Positions 1 to 8,433 of a stretch of 59,044 nucleotides of DNA are shown piece by piece (the first letter of the stretch is position 1; every line of letters starts with the position of its first letter). The position numbers and the translations under genes were made by a program. The notes beneath the pieces were generated by a model. That model made no database searches, had not been told where the DNA came from, and saw only the letters and a program-made list of their open reading frames with translations. Origin of the DNA: Leptospiraceae bacterium (GTDB taxonomy: Bacteria; Spirochaetota; Leptospiria; Leptospirales; Leptospiraceae); contig JAGOHK010000016.1 in the NCBI GenBank assembly GCA_017996175.1, forward strand, positions 1-59,044. Direction: 5' to 3'.

Positions 1-16
1 CACTTCTTTGTATAGT

Positions 17-1258
17 TCATCGCTTAACGACACGGGAAAATATCTCCATTACTTTCTTTAGACCTTCTATTAAAGCATCTACATCTTCTTTTGTATTGTA
101 AAGATAAAAACTAGCTCTACAAGTTCCAGCAATTCCCATCTTTCTCATATAGGGTTGGCAACAGTGATGACCTACTCGAATGGCAATTCCTTGTTCATCT
201 AGAATTGATCCTACGTCATGTGCATGAACTCCATCTACGTTAAACGAAACTACTCCCCCGCGTTTGGTTAAATCTCTAGTTCCGTAAAGAGTAAGTCCAC
301 CTAGATCATCTAAGCGATCTAGCGCATAAGTTAATAATTCTACTTCGTGTTCATGGATATTTTCCATTCCGACAGAATTCAAATAGTCAATCGCTTGAGC
401 AAATGCAATGCCTCCCGCAATATGAGGAGTACCCGCTTCTAGTTTTGCCGGCAAATCAGCGTAAGTCGACCAATCCTTTGTAACCTCAGAAATCATATCT
501 CCGCCACCCATCCAAGGAGGCATATTTTCTAGGATATGTTCTTTTCCATATAAAATTCCAACTCCAGTAGGACCAAGCATTTTGTGAGCGGAAAATACGT
601 AGAAGTCAACATCCAAGTCTTTTACACTTGTCTTAATATGAGAAGCGCCCTGTGCACCGTCTAACAGGAATAATGCGCCGACCTCATGTGCTCTTTTGAT
701 TAAAGGTTTCACATCATGAATCGTTCCGGTTGCATTGGACATTTGCGAGCAGGCAACTAATTTGGTTTTGTAATTGATGATAGAGTCTAGGTCAGATAAA
801 TCTAAAGTGGAATCTTCTTTTAAAGGGATGAATTTTAATACAGCTCCTTTTTCTAGTGCTAACATTTGCCAAGGGACGATATTGGAATGATGTTCTAATT
901 CATTTAGGACAATTTCATCGCCTCTGTGGATATTGGCACGCCCCCAAGACTGCGCCACTAGGTTGATACTTTCTGTCGCATTACGGGTGTAAATCGCTAC
1001 TTTCGCACATTTTGCCCCGATGAAGTCGGCTACTTTGATTCTAGTTTTTTCGTATAATTCTGTTGCGTGCTGAGATAGATAATAAACACCTCGGTGGATG
1101 TTCGCATTTTCTTCTTTGTAGTATTTGTCAATGGCATCAATTACTTGAAACGGTTTCTGGGAACTTGCCGCACTATCTAAGAACACAAGAGGTTTACCAT
1201 TCATAGTGGTATTTAAAATTGGAAAATCTGTTTTTAATCTGTACGGGTCTAGGCTCAT
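17..1258 (-). CDS. sufS: SufS-type cysteine desulfurase
   Basis: PLP-dependent enzyme that takes sulfur from cysteine as a persulfide for Fe-S cluster assembly in the cytoplasm. The 413-residue length fits group II (SufS/CsdA) desulfurases. The PLP lysine is K226 in [10 protein letters not shown], and the catalytic cysteine lies in [10 protein letters not shown] (C366), followed by the family motif RASFYLYNT. The usual motif is HHCAQP, so the second Cys (C367) is a small oddity. It is the last gene of a sufC-sufD-ferredoxin-sufS operon, starting 3 bases after the ferredoxin stop. No SufE or SufU sulfur acceptor is seen here. Confidence 0.95.
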   Translation of the reverse strand: MSLDPYRLKTDFPILNTTMNGKPLVFLDSAASSQKPFQVIDAIDKYYKEENANIHRGVYYLSQHATELYEKTRIKVADFIGAKCAKVAIYTRNATESINLVAQSWGRANIHRGDEIVLNELEHHSNIVPWQMLALEKGAVLKFIPLKEDSTLDLSDLDSIINYKTKLVACSQMSNATGTIHDVKPLIKRAHEVGALFLLDGAQGASHIKTSVKDLDVDFYVFSAHKMLGPTGVGILYGKEHILENMPPWMGGGDMISEVTKDWSTYADLPAKLEAGTPHIAGGIAFAQAIDYLNSVGMENIHEHEVELLTYALDRLDDLGGLTLYGTRDLTKRGGVVSFNVDGVHAHDVGSILDEQGIAIRVGHHCCQPYMRKMGIAGTCRASFYLYNTKEDVDALIEGLKKVMEIFSRVVKR

Positions 1259-1261
1259 CGT

Positions 1262-1570
1262 TTAATCCTCAATATCCACTTCTACATCTTCACCGGAAAT
1301 TTTTGTTTGAAATAGGGGTAAATCCTCAGTAGCCGGCATACAGAGAGCCTTACCAGTAGCCAAATCAAATTTTGCAAAATGTCTCGGACATATAACGCAT
1401 CCTGATTCAATTTTGCCAGAAGAAATCGCTTCTCCATCATGGGTACAAATATCTTCGAATGCAATAATTTTGTCTCCGATTTTAGTAATTCCAACGCGAT
1501 TATACTTAGTCTCAACTACCTTTATTAGACCTTCTTTTATTTCATTCAGTTTTGCTAATTTCTTAAACAT
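1262..1570 (-). CDS. Rieske-type [2Fe-2S] ferredoxin (NirD-like)
   Basis: Small 102-residue Rieske protein. The [2Fe-2S] ligands are readable as C42-T-H44 and C61-P-R-H64, the Cys-x-His / Cys-x-x-His pattern of Rieske centres. No signal peptide or membrane anchor is visible, so it is a soluble cytoplasmic ferredoxin of the NirD or dioxygenase-ferredoxin type. It sits 7 bases after sufD and 3 bases before sufS. Such ferredoxins are found in other SUF operons, where an electron-transfer role in cluster assembly is presumed but not proved. The position inside the operon is direct; the role is inference. Confidence 0.88.
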   Translation of the reverse strand: MFKKLAKLNEIKEGLIKVVETKYNRVGITKIGDKIIAFEDICTHDGEAISSGKIESGCVICPRHFAKFDLATGKALCMPATEDLPLFQTKISGEDVEVDIED

Positions 1571-1577
1571 CTTTTAC

Positions 1578-2795
1578 CTAGTTGTATAATTTCTCTGTGA
1601 GTCTTGTAATGAGTAGGTTTTGTAAACTTTCCACTTGCATTAAATCCAATATTTCTTTTAGAAATCCTTCTATGATTAAAAATCTAGATTCGTTTTCCGT
1701 TAATCCTCTGGACATAAGATAGAATAGCTGCTCTTCATTCACTTCGCCTACCGTTGCCCCATGAGAGCATTTTACATCGTCTGCAAATACTTCTAACTTG
1801 GGCATAGATTCCGCCCTTGCAGTTCTTGTCATGGTGAGATTATTATTCACTTGGCTTGCCGTTACATGAAAAGAAGCTTTGGGTATAAATAAATTTCCTG
1901 TGAATATATGATGGGATTTATCCTTCACAACGGTTTTAAATTTTAACTTGCTATCTGTATGACTTGCAAAATGGGAAATTGTATATTCCACGTCTTGTAT
2001 TTCTCGTTTGCTTAGAGTAGTGGCTCCTGTCGCATTTAGAATTGCATGTTCTCCATTTAAGTCATTGTAGTAGAAAGTTTTTCCTTTGTAACCACCTAGA
2101 TTAAAATGAAAAAGAGTAAGCTCTGAATCCTTCGATTGAGCTGAAAATATATTTCTAAAATGAAAAGTAGAATTTTGAAAATCCTCAATAGAGGAAAATG
2201 TAGATTTGGCGCAGTCTTCTAAATCTAAATAGGACAAGGGATTGATTAAGTTAAATTCTTCTGCTGTATCGGAATTTATTTTTTCATAAATGGAGGAAGA
2301 CGAATACTTTTCGATTTTCCAAATGATAAGGGGAAGAAATGAAAGTTCCTCTTTCGGATAATTGATATTTAACTGAATTGGCTCTGCTACATTTGCATGT
2401 TGTGGAACTTTTGCTAAAATTCCTATATCAAAGAAACTCAGATTTAAAAGTCCAAAGAAATTAGATTTATTTTTTTCGAGTAAAACTTTAAAAGTATCTT
2501 CTATATAAACTTTGTCGAATGAATCAACAGCAGAAAATTCATTTGCGGGAATAAAATCTGTATTAATGGAAAAACTACAAATTTTTAGCTTTGGTGAGAG
2601 TAGGGTTTCTAATGAAAAATTAGAGAGATTTACTTTTCTCCAAGATTCCATTTTTGGATTTGGTAAAGAAGTTTCTTTTAGAATTGCGAAGGCTGATTTG
2701 CGAAGTGTGAGCATCCATTCAGGCTCTTCTAACTCCGAAAGAAAAGATTCAAACTTGGATTCTAGAAATGTTTTTTCTGAAACTAGAGCTTCCAT
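1578..2795 (-). CDS. sufD: Fe-S cluster assembly protein SufD
   Basis: 405-residue member of the SufB/SufD family, the scaffold partner of the SufC ATPase. The C-terminal core carries the family signature CSHGATVGEVNEEQLFYLMS and then a helical segment with SRGLTENESR. The divergent N-terminal half and absence of SufB cysteine motifs favour SufD over SufB. It starts 3 bases after the sufC stop. SufD normally works in a SufB-SufC2-SufD complex, yet no sufB lies in this window, so sufB must be elsewhere or this protein works differently. Confidence 0.88.
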   Translation of the reverse strand: MEALVSEKTFLESKFESFLSELEEPEWMLTLRKSAFAILKETSLPNPKMESWRKVNLSNFSLETLLSPKLKICSFSINTDFIPANEFSAVDSFDKVYIEDTFKVLLEKNKSNFFGLLNLSFFDIGILAKVPQHANVAEPIQLNINYPKEELSFLPLIIWKIEKYSSSSIYEKINSDTAEEFNLINPLSYLDLEDCAKSTFSSIEDFQNSTFHFRNIFSAQSKDSELTLFHFNLGGYKGKTFYYNDLNGEHAILNATGATTLSKREIQDVEYTISHFASHTDSKLKFKTVVKDKSHHIFTGNLFIPKASFHVTASQVNNNLTMTRTARAESMPKLEVFADDVKCSHGATVGEVNEEQLFYLMSRGLTENESRFLIIEGFLKEILDLMQVESLQNLLITRLTEKLYN

Positions 2796-2798
2796 AGA

Positions 2799-3551
2799 TT
2801 ACGCGCTTTGTGCTCCTGCACTTACCCAGTCGTATCCGTTCTCTTCTAGTTTTAAGGCTAATTCTTTTCCACCAGTCAGTGCAATGTTTCCATCAATGAA
2901 TACATGGATATAATTAGGAGTAATGTAATTTAACATTCTCTGGTAGTGGGTAATGAGTAAAATAGCATTATCCGCAGACTTATAACGGTTAATTCCATCA
3001 CATACAATTTTGAGTGCATCTATATCAAGACCGGAGTCTGTTTCATCTAGGATAGAAAGTAAAGGTTTAAATAGAGACATTTGCAAAATCTCGTTTCGCT
3101 TTTTTTCTCCACCGGAGAATCCATCATTGACGTAGCGGCTAACAAAGGAATCATCCATTTGTAAAAGTTTCATTGCTTCTTTTAATTCTTTTCGAAATTC
3201 TTTGACTGGAACTTCTTTGCCTGTGATACTTTTTAAAACAGTTCTTAGAAAGTTAGCAACGGTTACTCCCGGTATGCCGGTAGGGTATTGAAAACAGAGA
3301 AAAATTCCCTTTTTTGCTCTTTCGTCAGTTTTAAGATTTAGGATAGATTCCCCTCGAAATAGAATATCGCCTTGCGTGACTTCGTAACTCGGATGCCCCA
3401 TAATGATATTCGAAAGAGTACTTTTACCAGATCCATTTTTTCCCATGATGGCATGGATTTCTCCTGAATTGATGGTAAGGTTCACACCTTTTAGAATTTC
3501 TTTTCCTTGGATGCTCGCATGTAAGTTTGTAATTTTGATAAGTTCAGCCAA
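2799..3551 (-). CDS. sufC: Fe-S cluster assembly ATPase SufC
   Basis: 250-residue ABC-type ATPase of the SUF system. Walker A is GKNGSGKST, the ABC signature is [15 protein letters not shown] and Walker B is [16 protein letters not shown], all typical of SufC rather than of transporters. The start codon is TTG at 3549-3551 with a GGGAG ribosome site at 3562-3566, giving a 10-base spacing. It is the first gene of the operon and is preceded directly by the palindrome TGACACTAGTGTCA. The usual partner sufB is not upstream; an EAL-domain gene ends there instead. Confidence 0.95.
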   Translation of the reverse strand: MAELIKITNLHASIQGKEILKGVNLTINSGEIHAIMGKNGSGKSTLSNIIMGHPSYEVTQGDILFRGESILNLKTDERAKKGIFLCFQYPTGIPGVTVANFLRTVLKSITGKEVPVKEFRKELKEAMKLLQMDDSFVSRYVNDGFSGGEKKRNEILQMSLFKPLLSILDETDSGLDIDALKIVCDGINRYKSADNAILLITHYQRMLNYITPNYIHVFIDGNIALTGGKELALKLEENGYDWVSAGAQSA

Positions 3552-3566
3552 AATCTATGGTCTCCC

Positions 3567-3580
3567 TGACACTAGTGTCA
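3567..3580. promoter_or_regulatory. Perfect 14-bp palindrome upstream of sufC (candidate operator)
   Basis: TGACACTAGTGTCA is a perfect palindrome lying one base upstream of the sufC Shine-Dalgarno (GGGAG) on the minus strand. Position and symmetry suit a dimeric repressor acting on the suf operon. The binding protein is unknown, and a clear -10/-35 pair was not identified. No Rrf2/IscR or SufR-like gene is in the window. Confidence 0.4.
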
Positions 3581-3627
3581 TAATTCCACGGATTAGGCTC
3601 AGTGCAATAGAAATCTGAGATGAAGTC

Positions 3628-4881
3628 TTACCTGTAATTCCAGTTAACTCGGGCTATTAGTATGGTGTCATTAGAGATAGTAAAGGTGAAAATTACATAC
3701 TGTGACTGGGTTTGGATGTCATAGAGAGGTTTTGTAACTCCCCATTTCTTTTTGAAGAAATAGGTCTCTGATTTATGTTTAATAAAATAATGCTTCCATG
3801 CATAATTGTTTTCATTATTTACATCTGACACAAACCATTCGTTATTGGAAACTCTAGAGTAAGAAGGAGAAGACTGGTAACCGTTCATGTCCGTTAGAAA
3901 TACATGGATCACATGGTCGGGAAAGTCTTTTAGTCGATGAGCAAGAATATCCTGAGGACGCAAAGTTTCATCGGAAGAAACTTTTTCTTCTAGTTCTTCA
4001 AACATAGAAGAGAGGGTGTCGATTAGGTACTGTAATTTGTGAAAGTCCTCCACAATTTCCATAAAACGGATCCCACTAAATTTTTCTAAGCTATCTTTTA
4101 GTGTGCTCGAAAAAGATTGTTTGGATTGAAAATTTTCAGTGGCTTTTGAAAAATAAAATCCCTGTAATAGGCTTGCTCCCATTTTAAAAGCGAGCGTTAG
4201 TTCCTGTTCTGTTTCGATTCCTTCGAATAAAAGTTCAGATCCAAGTTTGACTGACATTTCTGAAAGTGCGGTTAACACTTGCATAAAAGAATTGCTACCT
4301 AGCGACTCACGCATTATTTTTATATCTACTTTGATAATATCCGGGTGAATGTATCCGATTCGCTCTAGGTTAGAAAATCCAACACCCACGTCATCGATCG
4401 CAATTTTAAATCCATAGTTTCGAAAAATTTCTACCATCTTTAGAAGTCGTTCCATTTTTCCTTGGAACTCATCTTCAGTGATTTCGATGATGATATTTTC
4501 TTTGTTGATTCCGTACTTTTCTACTAATTGAATCATGTGAAAACGAGTTGGGTCAAGGAGCTCTTCTTGGTGAATGGTAGAGAGCATATTAGGCATCATG
4601 TTAAAAAAAAGTTTTGTATTAGAGCCAGTGGATTTGAGATAACGAATTGCTTTTTCTCGGATGAGTCGATCGACTTGTACTTTTTCAGAAAGGTTTGTAG
4701 TTTTTCCGTGAAAGAAAGAACCGAGGGAAAGATAGTCTTTGCGATTAGGGGAATAGATTCTGCCTAATACTTCGTATCCTAAAATATCGCGTGTGATAGT
4801 ATTAATGATTGGTTGAAAATGTGGAACAAAATTATCGTCGCTTAAAAACTCATTACTAATTTCTGGTAAAATTTTTATCAT
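3628..4881 (-). CDS. EAL-domain c-di-GMP phosphodiesterase with YkuI_C-like sensor domain
   Basis: 417-residue cytoplasmic protein. Residues about 15-260 form an EAL domain: GYEVLGR (EAL variant EVL), the Asn of FFNMMP, EITEDE, AIDDVGVGFSN, IKVDIK, LFEGIETEQE and LQGFYFSKA. All catalytic metal ligands appear to be kept, so hydrolysis of c-di-GMP is likely. The C-terminal part (about 265-417) resembles the PAS/Cache-like YkuI_C domain of Bacillus YkuI, whose total length (about 407) is very close. ATG start at 4881 with an AGAG-type ribosome site. It is convergent with nothing and precedes the suf operon, but the 76-base gap holding the candidate operator suggests separate transcription. Confidence 0.85.
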   Translation of the reverse strand: MIKILPEISNEFLSDDNFVPHFQPIINTITRDILGYEVLGRIYSPNRKDYLSLGSFFHGKTTNLSEKVQVDRLIREKAIRYLKSTGSNTKLFFNMMPNMLSTIHQEELLDPTRFHMIQLVEKYGINKENIIIEITEDEFQGKMERLLKMVEIFRNYGFKIAIDDVGVGFSNLERIGYIHPDIIKVDIKIMRESLGSNSFMQVLTALSEMSVKLGSELLFEGIETEQELTLAFKMGASLLQGFYFSKATENFQSKQSFSSTLKDSLEKFSGIRFMEIVEDFHKLQYLIDTLSSMFEELEEKVSSDETLRPQDILAHRLKDFPDHVIHVFLTDMNGYQSSPSYSRVSNNEWFVSDVNNENNYAWKHYFIKHKSETYFFKKKWGVTKPLYDIQTQSQYVIFTFTISNDTILIARVNWNYR

Positions 4882-5200
4882 ATACTTTATTCTCTTGTCA
4901 TTATGGACTTATAAAAGAAATGGAAAAGCAATAATTTTATTGAAAGAAATTGATTATTTCTAGATTTCATTCTTGCAGTTTGCATATAACGAGGATTGTT
5001 TTCTGCAATGGATGCGTTAGGTAGTTATACAGAAGTTAAGTTGAATTTCTGGAAAAGAAATTTTTCAGACTAGCTAGTCTTTCGGACGTTAACGGGTGGA
5101 TTAAAATGTTTCTGGAATGTAAAATATCCGAAAAATAAAAACTAAACAGGGTTTGACATATACTTGGTATTCTTAAATATTATCATAGAAAGAAATTAAT
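4882..5200. other. Divergent intergenic region
   Basis: 319 bases between the divergent EAL and ATPase-HDOD genes. It is AT-rich, with no credible reading frame. The right end holds a TTGACA hexamer described separately. Both flanking genes are probably expressed from here. Confidence 0.6.
5153..5183 (+). promoter_or_regulatory. Candidate sigma70 promoter for the ATPase-HDOD gene
   Basis: A perfect -35 TTGACA (5153-5158) is followed by an AT-rich block with several possible -10 hexamers (TAAATA at 5174-5179, TATTAT at 5178-5183). The start codon is at 5201 with AGAAAG just upstream. The -35 is good; the exact -10 is uncertain. Confidence 0.5.
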
Positions 5201-6685
5201 ATGGAAAATTTTGAAGAATTAAAACATAAAACTTTAGAGAATGGCGAAGTAGAAATTTCTTTTCGATACATCACCGATGAAGATCTACAGCAGATTTATA
5301 GCCTATTACAACAAATTTTACAAAGAATAGGGAAAATATATTTATGTGAATATATTTTTATGATGTTAAAAGAAATATTAGTTAATTCTCTTCGTGCCTC
5401 TGCTAAGAGAGAATTTTTCCTTAAAAATGCACTGAATCCAGAAGTAAATTCCGATTATGAGTCTGGAATTAAGAAATTTAAAAATGAAATTATTCTAAAT
5501 TGGTCAGAGCACCAGGATTATTTAAAAAACTCCAAATTCTTTATAATTTTAAAATTCCAATTTAAAAAAGATTTTATAATAGAGGTTATTAACAATTCTC
5601 CGCTAGTAGAACAAGAAAAAAATCGGATTCAAGCGAGACTGGAAGCAGCAGACAAATATCGAAATATTCTAGAGGCATACACCGATCACTCGGACTCACA
5701 AGAGAGTGCGGGGCTTGGAATTGTAATGACTGTACTTTTATTAAAAAGTATTGGGCTAAATAAATCTCATTTTTCCATTGAGTCTTTTGCGGGCAATACC
5801 ATTTCAACGATAACAGTTCCAGAACAAATTATTCCATTCGAAGTTGTAAGCGAAATTCGAGATAAAATTTTAAGAGAAGTAGATATGCTTCCTTCCCTAC
5901 CGGAATCTTTGAAAAAGATTATGCAGATGTGTAATTCTGAAAACCTAGATTTTCAAAAATTAGCTCTTGAAATTGAAAAAAATCCAGCTCTCAGTGCTGA
6001 CCTTTTAAAACTTTCTAATTCTTCTAGTTTTGTAACCCGGACAAGTGTAAACAGCATTTTACAGGCAATTAAAATTGTTGGGTCAAATAATGTGCTTAAT
6101 ATGTTGTATGCGGTAAGTTCTTACAAAGTAATCAAAGAAAAATTCCCGCGAATGGAAAAACAATGGGAACATGCGAATAAGACCAGCATTTTTGCAACTA
6201 AGATTGCAGAAGATTTTGGTGTACAGGAATCTGTAGAAGCAATTAACGTGGGCGCACTTCTACATGATATTGGAAAAATTCTTTTACTAGCAGTAGAAGG
6301 AAAATTATTTACATCCATCCAAGAACTTACAAAAAATTTACAAATGGAAAATACGAAAGCACTAGAAGAGGCATCGATTGGAATTAGCCATTCTGCGTTA
6401 GGTACACTACTCGCGAATAAATGGAATTATCCGCGAGAGTTATCCGTAATCATTGAATTTCACCAAGATCCATTTCTTGCCCCAGAAAAATACAGAAGAA
6501 CAGTGGAAGTTGTCTACCTTGCCAATATTCTAGCAAATAAATCCGACAGCGATGTAAATTTTTATTCTTATGACATGAATGTTTTGCATAGTTTTAACAT
6601 TTACTCCTTAGAAGATTTCAATTCATTTCACTACAAATTAGAATCCTACTTCAAATCAAATAACAAGAATCCGTTCTTTGGATAA
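5201..6685 (+). CDS. GHKL-like ATPase-HDOD fusion signalling protein
   Basis: 494 residues, no signal peptide or membrane segment. The first 215 or so residues look like a divergent histidine-kinase-type ATPase: KEILVNSLRASAK resembles an N-box and SAGLGIVMTVLLLKSIGL a G-box, followed by beta-strand text ending TISTITVP. From about residue 225 a clear HDOD domain follows (EVDMLPSLPESLKKIM, KNPALSADLLKLSNSSSF, VGALLHDIGKILLLAV). HDOD domains are regulatory HD-fold modules. There is no HisKA dimerisation domain, so this is not a normal kinase; the ATPase half may bind ATP or a partner as an anti-sigma-type module. The specific role is unknown. Confidence 0.75.
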   Translation: MENFEELKHKTLENGEVEISFRYITDEDLQQIYSLLQQILQRIGKIYLCEYIFMMLKEILVNSLRASAKREFFLKNALNPEVNSDYESGIKKFKNEIILNWSEHQDYLKNSKFFIILKFQFKKDFIIEVINNSPLVEQEKNRIQARLEAADKYRNILEAYTDHSDSQESAGLGIVMTVLLLKSIGLNKSHFSIESFAGNTISTITVPEQIIPFEVVSEIRDKILREVDMLPSLPESLKKIMQMCNSENLDFQKLALEIEKNPALSADLLKLSNSSSFVTRTSVNSILQAIKIVGSNNVLNMLYAVSSYKVIKEKFPRMEKQWEHANKTSIFATKIAEDFGVQESVEAINVGALLHDIGKILLLAVEGKLFTSIQELTKNLQMENTKALEEASIGISHSALGTLLANKWNYPRELSVIIEFHQDPFLAPEKYRRTVEVVYLANILANKSDSDVNFYSYDMNVLHSFNIYSLEDFNSFHYKLESYFKSNNKNPFFG

Positions 6686-6730
6686 ATTGAGATAAAGATT
6701 TTGAATTTTTCATTCCCAAAATTCCATCCT

Positions 6731-6922
6731 TCGCTCAATGCTGTCAAGTTAAGAAACTGCGCAAAAGATTACCACGGATGAACACCGATGGACACGGATA
6801 AAAGATTAAGGATTATTAGATCCATCCGTGTTTATAGCGTTAGCGTGTGTTCCAACTCAATGCTGCTTCTTGGGGCGCAGCATAATGTGGTGAAAAATTC
6901 TTAATTGTACAGCATTGAGCGA
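6731..6922. repeat. 192-bp element with 25-bp terminal inverted repeats
   Basis: The left end 6731-6755 begins TCGCTCAATGCTGT and ends TTAAGAA; the right end 6898-6922 is its inverse complement with three mismatches. Inside are a left arm (6767-6804) and a truncated right arm (about 6821-6835) of the GATTACCACNGATG family seen at 32.3 and 41.1 kb, and a small hairpin ATGCTGC/GCAGCAT (6860-6883). It codes for nothing, so it is a MITE-like or palindromic repeat. The inner edge CAATGCTGTCAAGTTAAG recurs at the recQ 3-prime end. Confidence 0.65.
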
Positions 6923-6953
6923 TTTGCAAGGGCGATGCGTACTGCTTTAGTTG

Positions 6954-7090
6954 ACGATACACCTATTATAGGTTCACGACTAGGTTTTTCTGTAAGATCA
7001 AATATAGGTCAAGGAATAGATTTTACAAATTTGAACCTAAATATAAACTTAGATATGAACCTAGTATTAAACCTATCATAGGTGTATCGT
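6954..7090. repeat. 137-bp inverted element built of 12-bp units
   Basis: The ends are ACGATACACCTATTATAGG and, inverted on the right, ACGATACACCTATGATAGG (one mismatch). The right arm is four imperfect 12-bp units with AACCTA/AACTTA cores at 7034, 7046, 7058 and 7070. The left arm shows the same 12-base period with TAGGTT cores. The element could fold into one long hairpin. It has no reading frame. Confidence 0.6.
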
Positions 7091-7146
7091 AAATACTAAT
7101 TCCTCCAAAGGCTCTACCGAACCAAGTGTTGAAATAGAAATGAATA

Positions 7147-7249
7147 TATACACAAGCTAGATTGGTTTCCGATACAGAAAATTTTTTTAGACAGGATTAA
7201 CAAGATTTACAGGATAAAGAAACCGAAAACCAATCTGTTCTGAGTATAT
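7147..7249 (+). repeat. 103-bp repeat, copy A (second copy inverted at 57622-57724)
   Basis: Apart from a few base changes it is the reverse complement of 57622-57724, and both copies are 103 bases long. It has imperfect terminal inverted repeats (AGATTGGTTTCCGA and TCGGTTTTCC-type ends) around a central block containing GACAGGATTAACAAGAT. Non-coding, mobile-repeat-like. Confidence 0.75.
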
Positions 7250-7455
7250 TAAACCACAACCAGCGATTGTATAAATTTCTTACGGCGAATTCGGGTTACG
7301 AAAGAAATAGTCCTTAAAAGTACTTTTATCACCTTGTTTTAAGAAAAGATCTACTAACAATTGTTATACATTCTGAACCCTTAGTTATAATCTATGGTTT
7401 CTCTAGTGTAATTTTATTGACATTTTTTAGGAATATTAGAAACTTAGCTTAAGCG

Positions 7456-8418
7456 ATGAAAATTTATAAATTTCTAATCCCCTTTTTATTTTTGGTTTCC
7501 TCAAGTATTTTTGCACAAGCAAAACCCGACAAGTCTCGTCTGGCTGTTTTAGATTTAGAGCCGGGAGCAGGTGTTTCAGTAAAAGAATCAGAATATATTT
7601 CTGATATTTTACGAACAGAGTTAGTAAAAACTAAAATGTTTACGGTGATTGATCGATCATCCGTCAAAAAAATATTGGAAGAGCAAGCCTTTCAGCAAAA
7701 GGGTTGCGTGGATACAAAGTGTACAGTAAAGATTGGGCAATTATTAGCAGCAAACAAAATCCTAGAAGGGAAAGTTCTATATCGCAATAGTAAGTATATA
7801 GTTACTGTGAATATAGTGGATGTAGAGAGCGGCAAATTAGACTTTGCCGAACAGCTAACCTTAAGTTCGGTTGAAGAATTTGAATCTAAAAATGAAATAT
7901 TCGTTAGAAAAATTTCGGCAAATATTTCAGGAGTAGAAGAGGGATCTGTTGTTATCCGTAAGCCGCGTGCTCCTTATGTTTGGAGATCAGCACTAATACC
8001 AGGCTGGGGGCAATTTCATAAGGGAGATGAGGATAAAGCAGCTATCATAGGCTCTTTTGGAATTCTTTTTTTAGGAAATGCAATTAGTAGTTACCAGAGG
8101 TTTCAGAATGCTCAGGCTGATTATAATTCTGCCTTAGGACTGCCTTATTTTATGGGTGAGTATGCTCTTCCCTACAATTTTCTAACTATTACGCCTAAGA
8201 GAGAAGCAGTAATAGAGGCACAAAATACAGCGAATCTTTCCCTTGGATTACTGGCTGCATTTTGGTTATTGAATATTGGAGATGCGTATTATTTTGAACC
8301 AGAAGCTAAAAAATTATCTTTTCGATTTGATCTTACTAAAGACAGAAGTTATGCTTTGGACAAATCGCAAGGACAGAATTATAATTATTTTATAATACAA
8401 GTTAAATATCAATTTTGA
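7456..8418 (+). CDS. CsgG-like / DUF5683-like envelope protein
   Basis: 320 residues with a Sec signal peptide (FLIPFLFLVSSSIFAQA, cleavage near residue 21). Residues about 28-155 resemble the CsgG/LpoB fold that many bacteria place in the periplasm: RLAVLDLEPGAGVS, ISDILRTELVKTKMF, VIDRSSVKKILEEQ and ILEGKVLYRNSKYIV, with a Cys pair in KGCVDTKCTV. The second half has RSALIPGWGQFHKGDEDKA and a hydrophobic segment, the DUF5683 pattern. It is 15 bases upstream of the surface lipoprotein gene and probably heads that operon. A role in envelope assembly or export is possible but unproved. Confidence 0.7.
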   Translation: MKIYKFLIPFLFLVSSSIFAQAKPDKSRLAVLDLEPGAGVSVKESEYISDILRTELVKTKMFTVIDRSSVKKILEEQAFQQKGCVDTKCTVKIGQLLAANKILEGKVLYRNSKYIVTVNIVDVESGKLDFAEQLTLSSVEEFESKNEIFVRKISANISGVEEGSVVIRKPRAPYVWRSALIPGWGQFHKGDEDKAAIIGSFGILFLGNAISSYQRFQNAQADYNSALGLPYFMGEYALPYNFLTITPKREAVIEAQNTANLSLGLLAAFWLLNIGDAYYFEPEAKKLSFRFDLTKDRSYALDKSQGQNYNYFIIQVKYQF

Positions 8419-8433
8419 TAAGGTGAAAAAAAA

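Larger units (their letters stand above)
6686..7455. other. 770-bp gene-free repeat cluster
   Basis: No credible gene. The stretch holds three unrelated inverted-repeat elements in a row: 6731-6922, 6954-7090 and 7147-7249, each listed separately. The remaining 200 bases (7250-7455) are AT-rich. They include AAAAGTACTTTT, a short palindrome, and a TTGACA near 7418 without a convincing -10 at the right distance before the next gene. Confidence 0.7.

Noticed and set aside
6731..7249. CRISPR array in the 6.7-7.3 kb repeats
   Set aside because: The repeats are inverted, of three different families and without equal spacers; no cas genes nearby.
7418..7455. TTGACA as promoter for the 7456 gene
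   Set aside because: No acceptable -10 at 16-18 bases; the promoter is unresolved.
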